Shown: positions 45,427-56,159 of the stretch, one piece after another
How the letters are laid out: every line of letters starts with the position of its first letter
Numbering within the stretch: position 1 is the first letter of the stretch
NCBI GenBank assembly: GCA_949752795.1
Contig: OX457061.1
Span: 10,187,492-10,251,491, forward strand
Length of the DNA stretch: 64,000 nt
From: Hyperoodon ampullatus
Lineage: Eukaryota; Chordata; Mammalia; Artiodactyla; Ziphiidae
Reading direction: 5' to 3'
Program-made: the position numbers and the translations under genes
Notes under the pieces: generated by a model
The model's database searches: none
What the model was told of the DNA's origin: nothing
Seen by the model: only the letters and a program-made list of their open reading frames with translations

Positions 45427-45543
45427 GGGTTCCCTGGTGGTCCAGTAGTTACGACGCAGGCTTTCACTGCTGTGGACCCTTGTTCGATCCCTGGTCAGGA
45501 AACTAAGATCCCACAAGCCGCGGCACAGCCAAAGGGAAAAAAA
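45427..45543 (+). mobile_element. Older, short CHR/Bov-tA-like SINE
   Basis: Starts gggttccctggtggtccag, B-box region 'cttgttcgatccctgg', then 'aaactaagatcccacaag', 'ccgcggcacagcc', and an A-tail. About 115 bp, a different and older subfamily from the ~200-bp copies. Flanks contain aaattataaa on both sides, a probable duplication. Confidence 0.88.
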
Positions 45544-45550
45544 ATTATAA

Positions 45551-45975
45551 AGGTAGCCTTTATTTAAGTAAGTATAGGAAATTTGAAAAATACAGGAAAA
45601 CACTAAGGAAAAATAAAAACATTCATTATCCCAGTATCCAGTGTAACTACTATTCACATTCTGGAAATAACCTTCCAGTATGTACCCCACCCCCCGCCAC
45701 GACTTTACATATATTTTTCATAATTAAAATCATCTTACACATATTGTGTTATAATTTGCTATTTTCATAAAGTAGCATATTATAAACATGTTCGATAAAA
45801 TCAAATACTTTTGCAGCATCACTTTTAATATCTCCATGGTATTACACAATATTTTCTTTAACCAGTTTCCCTGTTGTTAGATCTGGGTTATTCCCAACTT
45901 TTGACTATCATAAAAAAATGAATTATTGTAGGTAAACTTTGTACCCAGATTTCACTGTAAAGTCATAGGAGTGGA
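45551..45975 (-). repeat. L1M-like LINE fragment
   Basis: 'cattcattatcccagtatcc', 'aaacatgttcgataaaatc', 'tctgggttattcccaactttt' resemble reverse L1 3' regions. Confidence 0.55.
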
Positions 45976-47344
45976 TATCATTGCGTATATGCTATGTTGC
46001 TGGGAGATCTAGGGGTGGGACAGTTGGAGATTAACAGGCCAGTGTTCTAGAAGGCAGCTCTCTGGGTTCAGGGGTGGTTCTCTTCTCTCTAATGGTCTGC
46101 CCACAGCTGTGAAAGGTGGGTGTTAGGGAGGGTGGGCGGGCAGAGCTGTGGGGGGAGGAATCATAGGAATCTCTCACCAGCTATATTTTCTTAAAGTTCA
46201 GCTGGGCATGACTTTTCGGTGATTATTTCCACCAGTAAATATGAAAGCATCCAGTGATGAGCAGCAAGCATGCTCGGTAATTGACAAATGTTGCACCGAC
46301 AGGTGATGGGTAGTGGAGAATAAGAATTATCTGTATTTCCGTAACTTTACTTGCTTAATATTTTTGAAATTAAAATTGAACTATGTATAATGTTGAACTA
46401 CAATACCTTCTTGACCTGAATACAGTGTATTAGAGTTTATAAGAATTGTGTAGACTTCTGAGCATGTATTTCCTTAAATAGTTGTATGTCTTGAGCATTG
46501 TTAACTTAGTGAAGGTTTAAAACCTGTAAGTAGTGTAAAAAGGACTGAATGTATGTAAGAACTCTGATAATTGGCAGAAATGCTAATGAAATACCAATTA
46601 GAGGAAAGATCAAATATACCATGAAAGTGAACTGACACTCTACAGTGCTGCAGATGAACTTAGAACGTGGGGGAGGAGAATGACTTGAGATGAGTGAAAG
46701 GCCTCAGACTGATGAAGGAGAAGTGTTGGATGTAAATAATCAACAAGTTGACGACAGCTGAGGAACACATCTAAAAATATGTGTTCCACCTGGGAGCCCT
46801 GCAAGGCCTCTGATGCTTCCTCAGATCTCTCACACCTCTGCTGTCTGACCAAACACGCCTTTCATAGTCAAAATAATAAGACAGTTTCTTATACCTCTAA
46901 TCTTTCAGTGACCATTAACAACAGGAGCAGTCTTTTGAATCCGATCATTGGACCTGTTAGGTGTTATCTGAGAAGAACAAGATTGTCGTTTGGCTTTACA
47001 AAGAAATACATGAATAAATGTATAAATGCCCCAGTGTTTTAAGATCTGCCAGAATCCCTTTGTGATGCAGGGTAACTGATATTCCTGGTTTTCAGTATTA
47101 TTGAACCTCTGCCTCTTGTGTTTTCATAAATATTTCAACAGAAACACGAATCAGCAGCCACTTGTCCTTCTGTCACCATAACCCAAAAACCTGGAATTTA
47201 TTTTTTAACCCCATCTACGTTTTAATTTTTTTTTTTTTTTGCATTTTTGGACTGTTATTATATTCGAGTTCTGAACATACCTTATTCCTGCTTATAATTG
47301 ATTATTCATTATCATACAATAATTATTAATAAATAATTTTGTAG
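45976..47344. other. ~1.4 kb intron, mostly unique
   Basis: T-run near 47227. No motif clusters seen. Confidence 0.4.
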
Positions 47345-47555
47345 GACTGCCTCCCATGAGGCAGGTACATTACTACGTAAGCATTTTTCCTGTAGCATCT
47401 CTAATCTTCACAATAATCCTTCAGAGTGTAAGTATTCCCACATTACATATTAGGAAACAGAGATTCAGAGAGGGTAGGGTCCCTGCTCATATCTGGGAAA
47501 CCATCGTAGCCACATTGTGATTCCAAGTCAGTCTGACTCAAAAGCTTTCTATCTC
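47345..47555 (-). repeat. MIR SINE (diverged)
   Basis: 'ccatgaggcaggtacattac', 'atattaggaaacagagattc', 'agagagggtagggtccc'. Confidence 0.6.
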
Positions 47556-47789
47556 TCATCCTGTTTTGGGGAGAACTGAGCAAAAATAGACCTGATAATA
47601 GAACAGACAAGTGTGTGAAGCCGTGTGGAAAAAAACCTCAAACTCTTCCCTCTTGGATCGGGAGACCCCAAACAGACTTCAGTGTTTTCCTAATGCTTTA
47701 TCAGCTTTTCACTGGGGTGTGGTGTTCTTCCAATGTTAAATTCACTGTTTCAGACTGCCTCCCCTCCTCCTGCCCCTTTGATCTTCCAG

Positions 47790-47897
47790 GCCCTCAGTAC
47801 CGCCTGGAGAAGCAGAGCGAGCCCAATGTCGCTGTGGACCTGGAGAGCACTTTGGAGAGCCAGAGCGCCTGGGAGTTCTGTCTGGTCCGCGAGAACA
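47790..47897 (+). CDS. MAPKAP1: MAPKAP1 coding exon B (second half of Ras-binding domain; skippable)
   Basis: This is a 108-nt internal exon. The acceptor is tgatcttccag (ends 47789) after a long CT-rich tract from about 47757. The donor is A|gtacgt (47897/47898). GC completes the glycine begun in exon A, then come 35 codons from PQYRLEKQ to FCLVREN, and the final A starts a serine finished in exon C. This equals SIN1 residues about 320-356 in human numbering, the second half of the Ras-binding domain. I see one difference from remembered human sequence (DLES here, DLDS in human). Both flanking introns are phase 1 and 108 is a multiple of three, so skipping keeps the frame; the span agrees with the segment missing from the known shorter SIN1 isoform (486 residues). 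The donor lacks the usual A at +3/+4 pairing of gtaagt. GC content is clearly higher than in exons A and C. Confidence 0.97.
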
Positions 47898-48474
47898 GTA
47901 CGTTGGCCTCCTCGCTCCGTGCCTGCTTTGTCCGTTGCAACGTGCTTAGAAGCCCTGTGTTGGGGAATACTCACTGGTCTGGCCTCCCTGGGCTGATTTG
48001 AGGTGACGTTGTTCTCCAAGGCAGACATCAGCCTTCATGCCGGCATTGTATCCCAGAGCGAAATGATTGATTTCATGCTTTTTGGGAAACGGTCTACATC
48101 CTGTTTAGCCCTCTGTGATTAATATTTATCTGTTAGACTGTATCATCCTAAGTTAGGAACGGTCCTGGAAACAGTTTAGGAGTATGAGGCCTTTTCTGTG
48201 GCAAAGGCTATATTGTATGTAAAGCAACTGGCCCTGTCAGTAGTATCACTGTTCAGTCATCAGGTTTTAGAAAATTCTGGCCATTTTCATACTCTTGGCC
48301 GGAGGCAATGTCGTGGTTCCTAGTGCTATGTAGAAAGTTTCTTTAAAAGTTCAGTTAATTTCTTTCATTCACTCTTTAGAGTTTCAGACTTATGAATTTT
48401 AGCCATTCCTCTTCTCTACACTCCCATTGACTTTAGGAGCGAGTGACACGTGAAAACTGTGATCACAACAGCCA
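47898..48474. other. Intron after exon B, unique-looking
   Basis: Read-through of the exon B donor would meet a TGA at 47999-48001. No repeat recognised. Confidence 0.4.
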
Positions 48475-48835
48475 ACTCTCCAACATTCCTGCTTCAGGGC
48501 TTTTACGCAGGCAGTTTCTTCTGTGTGGAACACTTTCCCCTACTCTGGTTAACTTTTTTATCCCTCTTCTCAGTTTAAATGTCACCTTGATAGAGGCCAC
48601 CTGTGATCTCCCTGTCCCCTCATTGCCTAAACCTGACCCGTTCCTCATTTGGGTCCCCTGTTATATTCCATCATAGAGCATACTACTTTTTTTTCATTGC
48701 ATGTATCTCTGTTTATAATTATTTATTTTTCCCAATGAGTGTTTGATGTCTATCTCTCGCACTAGATTGTCAAGTCTTTGAGGGTATCCCATACCAGGTT
48801 GACGTTCATTCATTCAGCAAATATTCACCCGTCAC
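48475..48835 (+). repeat. L2 LINE 3' fragment
   Basis: 'gcttttacgcaggcagtttc', 'cagtttaaatgtcaccttg', 'actagattgtcaagtctttg', 'cattcattcagcaaatattc'. Confidence 0.8.
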
Positions 48836-48959
48836 CCACTACGGGCCTTGTCCTGCGTATAGTAACTCTGTAGTGGATTCCGTTTCAAAATGTTTCATGT
48901 TGACTCCATGTTATACGAATAAGATAAAATGTTATTTGTTAGGATCTTGGTATATATTT

Positions 48960-49192
48960 TGGATATATAACACTTACACATGCAAAATAATTTCAGATAA
49001 CAAAGCATCTAAAGTGAAAACTTTTAGCCTCTCTTCTCTCCCCTAATTCCTCTCCCGGAGACAACAGTTGTTCCCAGTGATTTTGGTGTCTTTCCAGGGA
49101 TCATCTAAGCATATGCAAGCATATTCTGTATATGTACATGAATATACCCACACAAAGACATATATATACACACATGTATTTCCCTCCTTTTA
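48960..49192 (-). repeat. L1M-like LINE, left part (interrupted by SINE)
   Basis: 'gagacaacagttgttccc', 'gtgtctttccagggatc', 'catatgcaagcatattctg' are reverse L1 3' words. The element resumes at 49547. Confidence 0.6.
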
Positions 49193-49533
49193 TTTTTTAT
49201 TTAATTAATTAATTGATTTTATTTATTTATTTTTGGCTGCGTTGGGTCTTCCTTGCTGTGTGCGTGCTTTCTCTAGTTGCGGCGAGCAGGGGCTACTCTT
49301 CGTTTCAGTGCGTGGGCTTCTCAGTGCATTGGCTTCTCTTGTTGCAGAGCATGGGCTCTAGGCACTCAGGCTTCCGTGGTTGTGGCTCGCAGGCTCTAGA
49401 GCTCAGGCTCAGTAGTTGTAGCGCACGGGCTTCATTGCTCCACGGCATGTGGGAACTTCCCGGACCAGGGCTTGAACCCTTGTCCCCTGCATTGGCAGGT
49501 GGATTCTTAACCACTGCGCCACCAGGGAAGCCC
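49193..49533 (-). mobile_element. Longer CHR-type SINE nested in L1M
   Basis: Minus-strand copy of about 340 bp, an older and longer subfamily than the ~200-bp ones. The head is ggcttccctggtggcgcag at the right and the tail 'tttggctgcgttgggtc' plus AT-rich run at the left. Target duplication ttccctcctttta at 49180-49192 and 49534-49546 (perfect 13 bp). It lies 1.3 kb downstream of exon B. Confidence 0.93.
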
Positions 49534-49546
49534 TTCCCTCCTTTTA

Positions 49547-49740
49547 AAAACAAAATGGTAGCAAACTGTCATCAGTGTTCTACATTTTTCTTTTATCATT
49601 GTAACAGTATGTCACATAGAGAGTACTCCATATTCTGCATCAATCCATATATTATTCCATATATAGATTTACCTCTTGCATTTTTAACTGCTGCATAGTA
49701 TTTCACAGTATACTGTGATTCCAAATTAGATGTGTTCTGG
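49547..49740 (-). repeat. L1M-like LINE, right part
   Basis: 'tttttaactgctgcatagt' and 'tttcacagtatactgtg' continue the L1M broken at 49192. Confidence 0.55.
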
Positions 49741-50316
49741 GTTTGTTTGGGTTTCTTCTTTTTTTTTTTCTTTTAAGATAAGGTTCTTATAGTAGGAAAT
49801 AGAAGCTATGAGGATTGGTGGATAAAGATTTGAAATCTGAGCTCTTGTTGTCACTCCACTTCTAAGTACGAGCATAGTCTTAATTAAGTTGTATGACCTC
49901 TGTCAGCCTCAGCATCCCCATCTTAAAGGATTTGCAAGATACTTGCAGTGCTTGCCTTTGAGTCAAAATCACTTTGTTAGTGAAAGAAGACCGTACCAGC
50001 ATTTACAAAGTGTGCCAGGCAGTCCATGGTTTGGAATCAATAGACTGTTGTAACTAGTCTTTGTAAAGTGGAAGTAAATTATAAAAACAATTTATTCTTT
50101 TTATAGAAAAGATTTAAAAATTTTTTGTGAATAGAAATTTCAATCAAGAACCCATATTGTTCCCCAGTAGCTACCTATTAAGAAGTTAGATTGAAACAAA
50201 GAAAAATATTTCAAAAACAGAATTTTTTTCACTTCTGTTGCTATATTTGATCAACACAGGCTTGTTATCCTTAAAGCCATTTTAGAAGTGAACTAAATTA
50301 TGAGCATCTATTATGC
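49741..50316. other. Intron, no recognisable feature
   Basis: AT-rich, unique-looking. Confidence 0.4.
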
Positions 50317-50522
50317 AGTGTTTAAGAGAATATGCAATCAAGCCAGACTGCCTCAGTTCACATTTTGGCCCTGCCACTTACTGGCTGTGTGACCTTGGAC
50401 AATTTACTTAACCTCTCTTAGGTAGTTAATTTACCTTCATAAGGCTGATAGGAGGATTCGTAAGGCTCTTAAAAGAGTGCCTGGCACATAATAAACACTC
50501 AGTAAATATTAACTGTAATTAA
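50317..50522 (+). repeat. MIR SINE, near full length
   Basis: 'ccctgccacttactggctgtg', 'tgaccttggacaatttactt', 'gcctggcacataataaacac', 'tcagtaaatattaactg'. Well preserved. Confidence 0.92.
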
Positions 50523-50899
50523 TAAATAACAGAAGAGCAGCATTCTGTGGCTCACAAAGCAGATGAGGCATGGATGTGGAGGTCTGGAATCATAGAACTG
50601 TCAGGACCCTCAAGGAGGTGTGTGGTGGGGAAGGGAGTGATGCAGAATGGAGGGGAAAGGAGAGTGGGGGCCAGAGCAGATGTATAAGTCTGTGTCACAG
50701 GACCAGAGAACTTAGAGGCAGCGTACCTTCCAGCAAATGTGCTTTCGTGTCCCAGAAGAGGTGTACCTGTAAGTAAAAACATTTGATCGAGAAGACTGCC
50801 ATAAGAGTAGATATAAGCCCTTCAGTTTTTTTTCCACAGAGGGACAGGGCATGGCTTTTTATACCAACCGCATCAAAGGATGTTTTTTTAATTATTCAG
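50523..50899. other. Intron, no recognisable feature
   Basis: Unique-looking, G-rich in the middle. Confidence 0.4.
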
Positions 50900-51072
50900 G
50901 CCTTCTGTTGTAAGGCATCACGCTAGACATTTTGCTCTCTCGTGTAATTTTCACAACCACCTTACAAGATACTATTCTAATTGTGGCGAGACGTTGTGAT
51001 TTGCCCAGAATTAGCTAGTCAGTAAGTGATAGGACCAGAATTCTAAGTCAGCTATCTGACTCTGAAGCCCAC
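50900..51072 (-). repeat. MIR SINE
   Basis: 'ttttcacaaccaccttac', 'gtgatttgcccagaatta', 'agctagtcagtaagtgatag'. Confidence 0.7.
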
Positions 51073-51700
51073 CCTGAGATTGTTGATAAAACAACCTAAA
51101 TTTTCAGTCCTAAGAAGGGTGATGACAGTTGTCTTTGTACACTATGAGAGAGAAGCTTGTGAATGAAGCTAATATGATAAGAGTTTCTGCCTAGGGACTG
51201 AGAGGTAGCATTTGTGCTTGGATCTTGGCCTAAGTAAGAAAACGACAAGCCAAAGTCCTTGGGCTTTCCAGTTTGGACTCTAGTCTGATAATCTCCTACA
51301 TCCTTCAGCCACCTGTCTGCTAGAAGCTGGAATCAGACCAGAAGGAAGCCTGAGTACATTATGGAGAGGATGTAACATTAGAAGACTTCCGTTCTTGTCC
51401 AAGTGTCTATATAAATCCTGGCACCAAATTGAACCTCAATTTCATTTTCTGCCAAATGTTGCCAGTGACCTTTTCCTTTGCCCACTGATCATCTGTGGAT
51501 AGCCCATCCAGAGCCTTAGAAGAAAGATGCAGCATGAACCAACCTATCGTTGCCATAGCTTTCAGAGAGAAACTTGGGAATTTCCCATCATCAGAGCTAA
51601 AATAGACCTGAAATTGAACTGGCTTTATGGAGTGCCACAAAGTGTCAGACGCTGTGTCTTCCCTGTTTTATCAGTCACAAGTGTGCCCACATAGTAGTTC
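51073..51700. other. Intron, no recognisable feature
   Basis: Unique-looking sequence. Confidence 0.4.
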
Positions 51701-51885
51701 AGTATAGTGCTTAAAGCACAGTCTTTAGAATGAGGCAGACCTTCGGTGGACACTGCAGCCTCTGACATAGGACACATCATGTCACCTCTCTGAGCCTCAG
51801 TTTCCTGTGTAAATGGAAGTAGTTGAATCTATTTCACAAGGTTATTGTGAGGATTAAATGAGATAGAGGTTCTGCCGTTATTAGG
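51701..51885 (+). repeat. MIR SINE
   Basis: 'agtatagtgcttaaagcaca', 'cctctctgagcctcagtttc', 'ttgtgaggattaaatgag'. Confidence 0.85.
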
Positions 51886-51895
51886 CTAGAGTGGT

Positions 51896-51985
51896 CATCA
51901 TCTTTATTTTATAGAAGAAGAAACTGAGCCTTTAAGGCGGTGATTTGCTCATCATCCTGTGAATAATAATTAGGGGGCCTAGAAG
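51896..51985 (-). repeat. MIR scrap
   Basis: 'tctttattttatagaagaag', 'aaactgagcctttaaggc'. Only 10 bp after a forward MIR. Confidence 0.6.
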
Positions 51986-52254
51986 AATGTGTCTTCTGTC
52001 CATTAAGTCTAGTGAAAGAGCTGAATCTAATTATTTTGTTTCCTAAATAGAAGTTGCTATAGAAAGGGGATTCAGTTCTTTAAACATCAGTTTAATCTCC
52101 TTTGATCTCCTTTCCTTTTCAAGGAGACCTTCCATTATTTCAGTACCTTCATGAAGTTTCCTTAATTTAAGGCTATTCTAAGGAAGAGCTTCAACTCGAG
52201 GTGGGCAGTCACCCAGACAGCTGGACTGTGGCAGGGGAGCGTATCTCTGGGTCT

Positions 52255-52515
52255 CAGTTTGTGGCCTCTTTCGCCTCCTTTAGTTTCTCCTTGAAGACCC
52301 AGGAGAAGAGGCCACTCCTCCTAGAAGCCTCCCCAGACCACCTGGCTGCCATTCCCCGGGCTCTGGTAGAGTCCCTCTCCTTACCCCTCTCTGATCACTG
52401 ATTCCACTGAACGGATTTGCCCACTCCCACACTGGACTGTGACCACCCACCCCCATCCACCAAGGGCAGGGCCTGGGTCTGAGTTCCCCCTACATCCCAG
52501 TGCCTGTGGCCAGGT
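52255..52515 (+). repeat. L2 LINE 3' fragment
   Basis: 'tttctccttgaagacccagg', 'agaagcctccccagacc', 'gggcagggcctgggtctg' in L2 order. Confidence 0.6.
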
Positions 52516-53321
52516 GTGGTTCATTCCCAGGGAGGGAGGGAGCCTCCTGAGTCCCTGGCATCACCAGGCTGCTCACTAGGGCACCGAGGGGCAAGTGTGT
52601 GGTACCGTTTAAAAGGAACTTGGGCTTTGGGTGAGCGTCTTCAGGTATAAGGGTTTCTTCGTGGTGGTACTTGGGATTCCCCCCTCCCCCCACCCCACCC
52701 CCCTCCAATTTACTAAATAAAAAAGCAACTGTAGACAGTGAATGACTGCTTCTCCTGGTGTGTTTCCATCTCCTCTTCGTGGTGCTTATTCTTAGTGGGC
52801 CAATCCCTCCTCCCACGTGTGCTCTTTTTGCCAACCCTGGAGACTCCCTAGTGGTTCTACTTGGCTTCTGGAGGGTTTGCCTTCTTCAGTTACAAATTAC
52901 TAATCTCTCCAATTTGTATCATGTGACTTAAGTACCAGGGCTTTAAGCCTCTTTTATTGTACCACAACAGCAGTCTTCAAAAGCAAAAAAAAATGTGATC
53001 CTGCAAATAAACTCTGTTTACAAATGGAAATGACTTGTGGTGTTCATGGTACATATTTTAGGTTGAATTACTGCTGAAAGCCAGTTACGTGTCTGGCTCT
53101 GGTGGGGGGAAACGTGTTCACTGTAAGGAATTTTCTGTATGGGTGAGAGTTTTTTCAAGTAGATATTGGATAATAGCTCCCTGCTTGCTGCACGCTAACA
53201 GAATTTAAATGGAACAGAAACATTATCCCCGAGGCCAGAATACCTATGTGTCTCCACCTCTTGCTGTCTGGTTGATGTGGGCTGGTTGGCAGTGTGTTGA
53301 AGGGGAAAGGCAGGATGTTTG
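52516..53321. other. Intron, mostly unique
   Basis: C-rich run at about 52679-52704. Nothing else seen. Confidence 0.4.
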
Positions 53322-53468
53322 AAGCCACAGCGTGACCATAGTCAAGTCCTTCTCTGAGCTTCATTTCCCCATCTGTAGGGCTACCCTGTAGGAAGGAATC
53401 CCTACCCTGTACGGCTGTTATGAGGATTAAGTTGAGATTGTGTGCCTTAAATGCACGTGGTAAAGTGC
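53322..53468 (+). repeat. MIR SINE (diverged)
   Basis: 'cagcgtgaccatagtcaag', 'cttcatttccccatctgtag', 'ggctgttatgaggattaag'. Confidence 0.65.
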
Positions 53469-54317
53469 AATGCCCCATGAAAGAGCTGGCCATTCCCAGG
53501 CTTTGTGTGCCCAAGACACAAAGCGAGTGCTTGTGCGCAGACACCACGGCTAGTCTGCGCTTGTGTGTGTTGGCCTTTTCCCTCTAGACGCTTAGACTTC
53601 CCACAGGTCCCTTTGGGCAACAGCCTGCACCAAGGGTAGGTGGTACCTAGGGCAAAAAACAGTGCTGATCTGAACTGGAAGCAAATTTGCGCCCTGTCCA
53701 CACCTACTTCTTCAGTAGTGAGTGCATTGTGCTATGTGGGCTGAGAAATTCCACATGAATTGCATTTTTCACTCTCCCCCTTTCTTGAAAGTTCCCCCCT
53801 TTTCATTTTATCATTAGGTAGTAATTAGTATTCAAGGGAAATTGGTCTTAATATATTAAAATTGGTTAAAATTGGTTAAGTGCATTTAGACCTGTACCAC
53901 AGCCAGTGTCTGATTGGAAAATGTAATTGGGGACTCTGTGTATGTAATTAATTGAATTACAATTAAGAACTTTCATTAAGCAATACACTGGTACATTAGA
54001 GCAGTAAGGAAACATGTTTGACGAGCCACAAACCCTGTATGGGCTCTAAGTGGGGGCACAGGGATTTGCATCCCTCTGGTAGGCTCCTGGCCCTAGAATC
54101 CGCCCTGTAGCCCCTGACTAATGGTTTGGTAATGCATCGGGTGACATTTCTGCAGTGACTCCCCTGATGGGAAGCGGGGTTCTTCCAGCATGTGTGCCCT
54201 CATTCTCTGACTCTGGAGTCAGAGAGAGAGATGCCTCGGTGTTGATCAGATGTTGCAGTTCTTAGATATTTTGTCACGTAAATTGTCCAAAATGCCCAGG
54301 CTCTTAAGAAGACTCCA
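53469..54317. other. Intron, no recognisable feature
   Basis: Unique, with a short tandem aaattggttaaaattggtt near 53858-53879. Confidence 0.4.
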
Positions 54318-54381
54318 GGGCTTCCCTGGTGGCGCAGTGGTTGAGAGTCCGCCTGCCGATGCAGGGGACACGGGTTCGTGC
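54318..54381 (+). mobile_element. 5' fragment of a CHR-type SINE (arm of a fold-back)
   Basis: Exactly the first 64 bp of the young SINE (head through 'gggttcgtgc'), ending abruptly in ttc before the T run of the reverse copy. Its 3' two thirds are missing. No target duplication on its left side. Confidence 0.92.
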
Positions 54382-54384
54382 TTC

Positions 54385-54584
54385 TTTTTTTTGCGGTACG
54401 CGGGCCTCTCACTGCTGTGGCCTCTCCCGTTGCGGAGCACAGGCTCCGGACGCGCAGGCTCAGTGGCCATGGCTCACAGGCCCAGCCGCTCTGTGGCACG
54501 TGGGATCTTCCCGGACCGGGGCACGAACCCGTGTCCCCTGCATCGGCAGGCAGACTCTCAACCACTGCGCCACCAGGGAAGCCC
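54385..54584 (-). mobile_element. Cetacean CHR-type SINE, reverse copy (fold-back partner)
   Basis: Full ~200-bp minus-strand copy with a short T tail (54385-54392). Its head (54521-54584) is the reverse complement of the 64-bp fragment just upstream, with one mismatch. The loop between the two arms is 139 bp. Flanks show no target duplication for either copy. Confidence 0.93.
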
Positions 54585-54729
54585 TTTCCTGTGTTTTGAA
54601 CAGGGGCAAAGACACAATGGAGGAAAAGGAAGTGATGGGAATTCTGACATCAACCTAACTTCCAGGCAAACCTGTAATGAGCCAGTGGTTCAGACGCTTG
54701 AATGGTCATGCTTCATCCTGTACAGGCTT

Positions 54730-55105
54730 CACCCTAGACACATATTTGTTCATTCATCCCCCAAATATTGACGGCCCCTCCTCTGGGCCAGTAGAGAGGA
54801 TACACAGCTCCTGCATCATGGAGCTCACAGTTGTGATGAGTGCTGTGAAGGGTATAAAAGAGTATATAGCAGGGGCCTGGAGCTGGTGAGAATGGGAGGA
54901 GAAAGCTTCCTTGAGGAAGAATAAAAAGGAGTTATTCCCCTAATGAGTAAGAGGAATGTTCCAGGCCAAGGGACTACTTGTCCAAAGCTCTTAAGAAAGA
55001 GCTAGGCATATTTGGGAATGAATGAATGGAGTGGAATGAAATGAGCAAGGGAGAGAGTGCTGGAAGATGAGACTGGGGGACAGGCAGGAGCTTGAATGCA
55101 GAGCT
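54730..55105 (-). repeat. L2 LINE fragment
   Basis: 'ttcattcatcccccaaatattg', 'catggagctcacagttgtg', 'gtgctgtgaagggtataaaag', 'aggaatgttccaggccaag'. Confidence 0.75.
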
Positions 55106-55756
55106 GACACCTCCCCCAGCCCCACCTTCCCACCTCCATGATCCGCTCTCTTTAGAAATTCTAACAAACCAGAAATCGTTTCTTTCTGATCACCTCATAA
55201 AACAAGATTATCCTGATTTATTGAGGGTCTGAAATCTCCCTGTGGAAAGGCTCTGACTCCAAGAGTTTAATCAATTAGGCACTGACAGCAAGGATTCCTA
55301 CCCTGGTTGTAGCATGGCAAATTCAGTGAAGGGTGTATCCTACAGTACGACCCTGACGGCTTTGAAGAGATTACCGCAGAGGGGCAGGCAGGTGCGCGTG
55401 TGTATATTATAGTATATCACCTATGGATTATTTTTTAGAGACCAGCAAAAATGACTAGTAGCCAAAGGGAAGTGTTTAATAGAAGAGAAGTTTTGGGCGT
55501 ATGAGTCTTTGGGGATTTAAACGGCCTTTGGAAAAAAAAAAGTGATGGATGTAGAAAGCTAAAGGAGAGTTTTTCCTCCATGACTCACTCACACATCTAG
55601 CTTTGAGTCTTACAGAAGGAGTAAAGGGAATTAGGTTTTATCCCTGATTGTTTGTTCTGGCAAAGGCAGGTGTGATTGTGTTCTCCTTACATACTGCTAT
55701 GGCCCGTGGATTTATACATTCCCAGCCCATCCAAGGAGCATTTTACCCAAGGGGTT
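55106..55756. other. Intron, no recognisable feature
   Basis: Unique-looking sequence. Confidence 0.4.
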
Positions 55757-55998
55757 ATGTGGTGGTTAAGGGCACAATTTTGGAATTAGACCGGGGTTCC
55801 TTTCCTAAACTCCAGCTTGTATTAGTTGTATGGCTATACTAGCAGGATGACATTCTGAGCCTTATTTTTCTCACTTGTAGAAAGAAGATAATATTATCCG
55901 ACTTAAAAGAGCAGTGAGAAATTTAAATGAGATAATATATTTAAAGTGCTGAGCATAACGTCTGGCATATATAGTAAGCATTCAGTAAATGTTAATTG
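55757..55998 (+). repeat. MIR SINE, near full length
   Basis: 'tgtggtggttaagggcac', 'gagataatatatttaaagtg', 'cagtaaatgttaattgcg'. Confidence 0.8.
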
Positions 55999-56159
55999 CG
56001 CTTGGAGTTGTTGTTGAGGCAGGATCCCTGTCTGGTAGGGCATCTGAATGGAAAACTAGGAATGGTGTGTTAGGTTCTAATAACCAAGGTAAGTACAAGG
56101 GATGGTGTACAAACTCAGGTACTGTTATTGCTAACCTGTGTGGCATCAACCTCATTCAG

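Larger units (their letters stand above)
14652..47789 (+). other. MAPKAP1: Intron between exons A and B (33.1 kb)
   Basis: GT at 14652 and AG at 47788-47789. Phase 1. Contains young SINEs at 17861, 18645, 22817, 32005 and 43577, an older SINE at 45427, and many MIR, L2 and L1 fragments. No further exon was recognised in it. Confidence 0.95.

Noticed and set aside
49213..49698. 161-codon plus-strand frame
   Set aside because: Antisense translation of the long CHR-type SINE plus L1M.
54250..54771. 173-codon plus-strand frame
   Set aside because: Most of it is translated SINE (the fold-back pair), giving the recurring peptide seen at every SINE copy.
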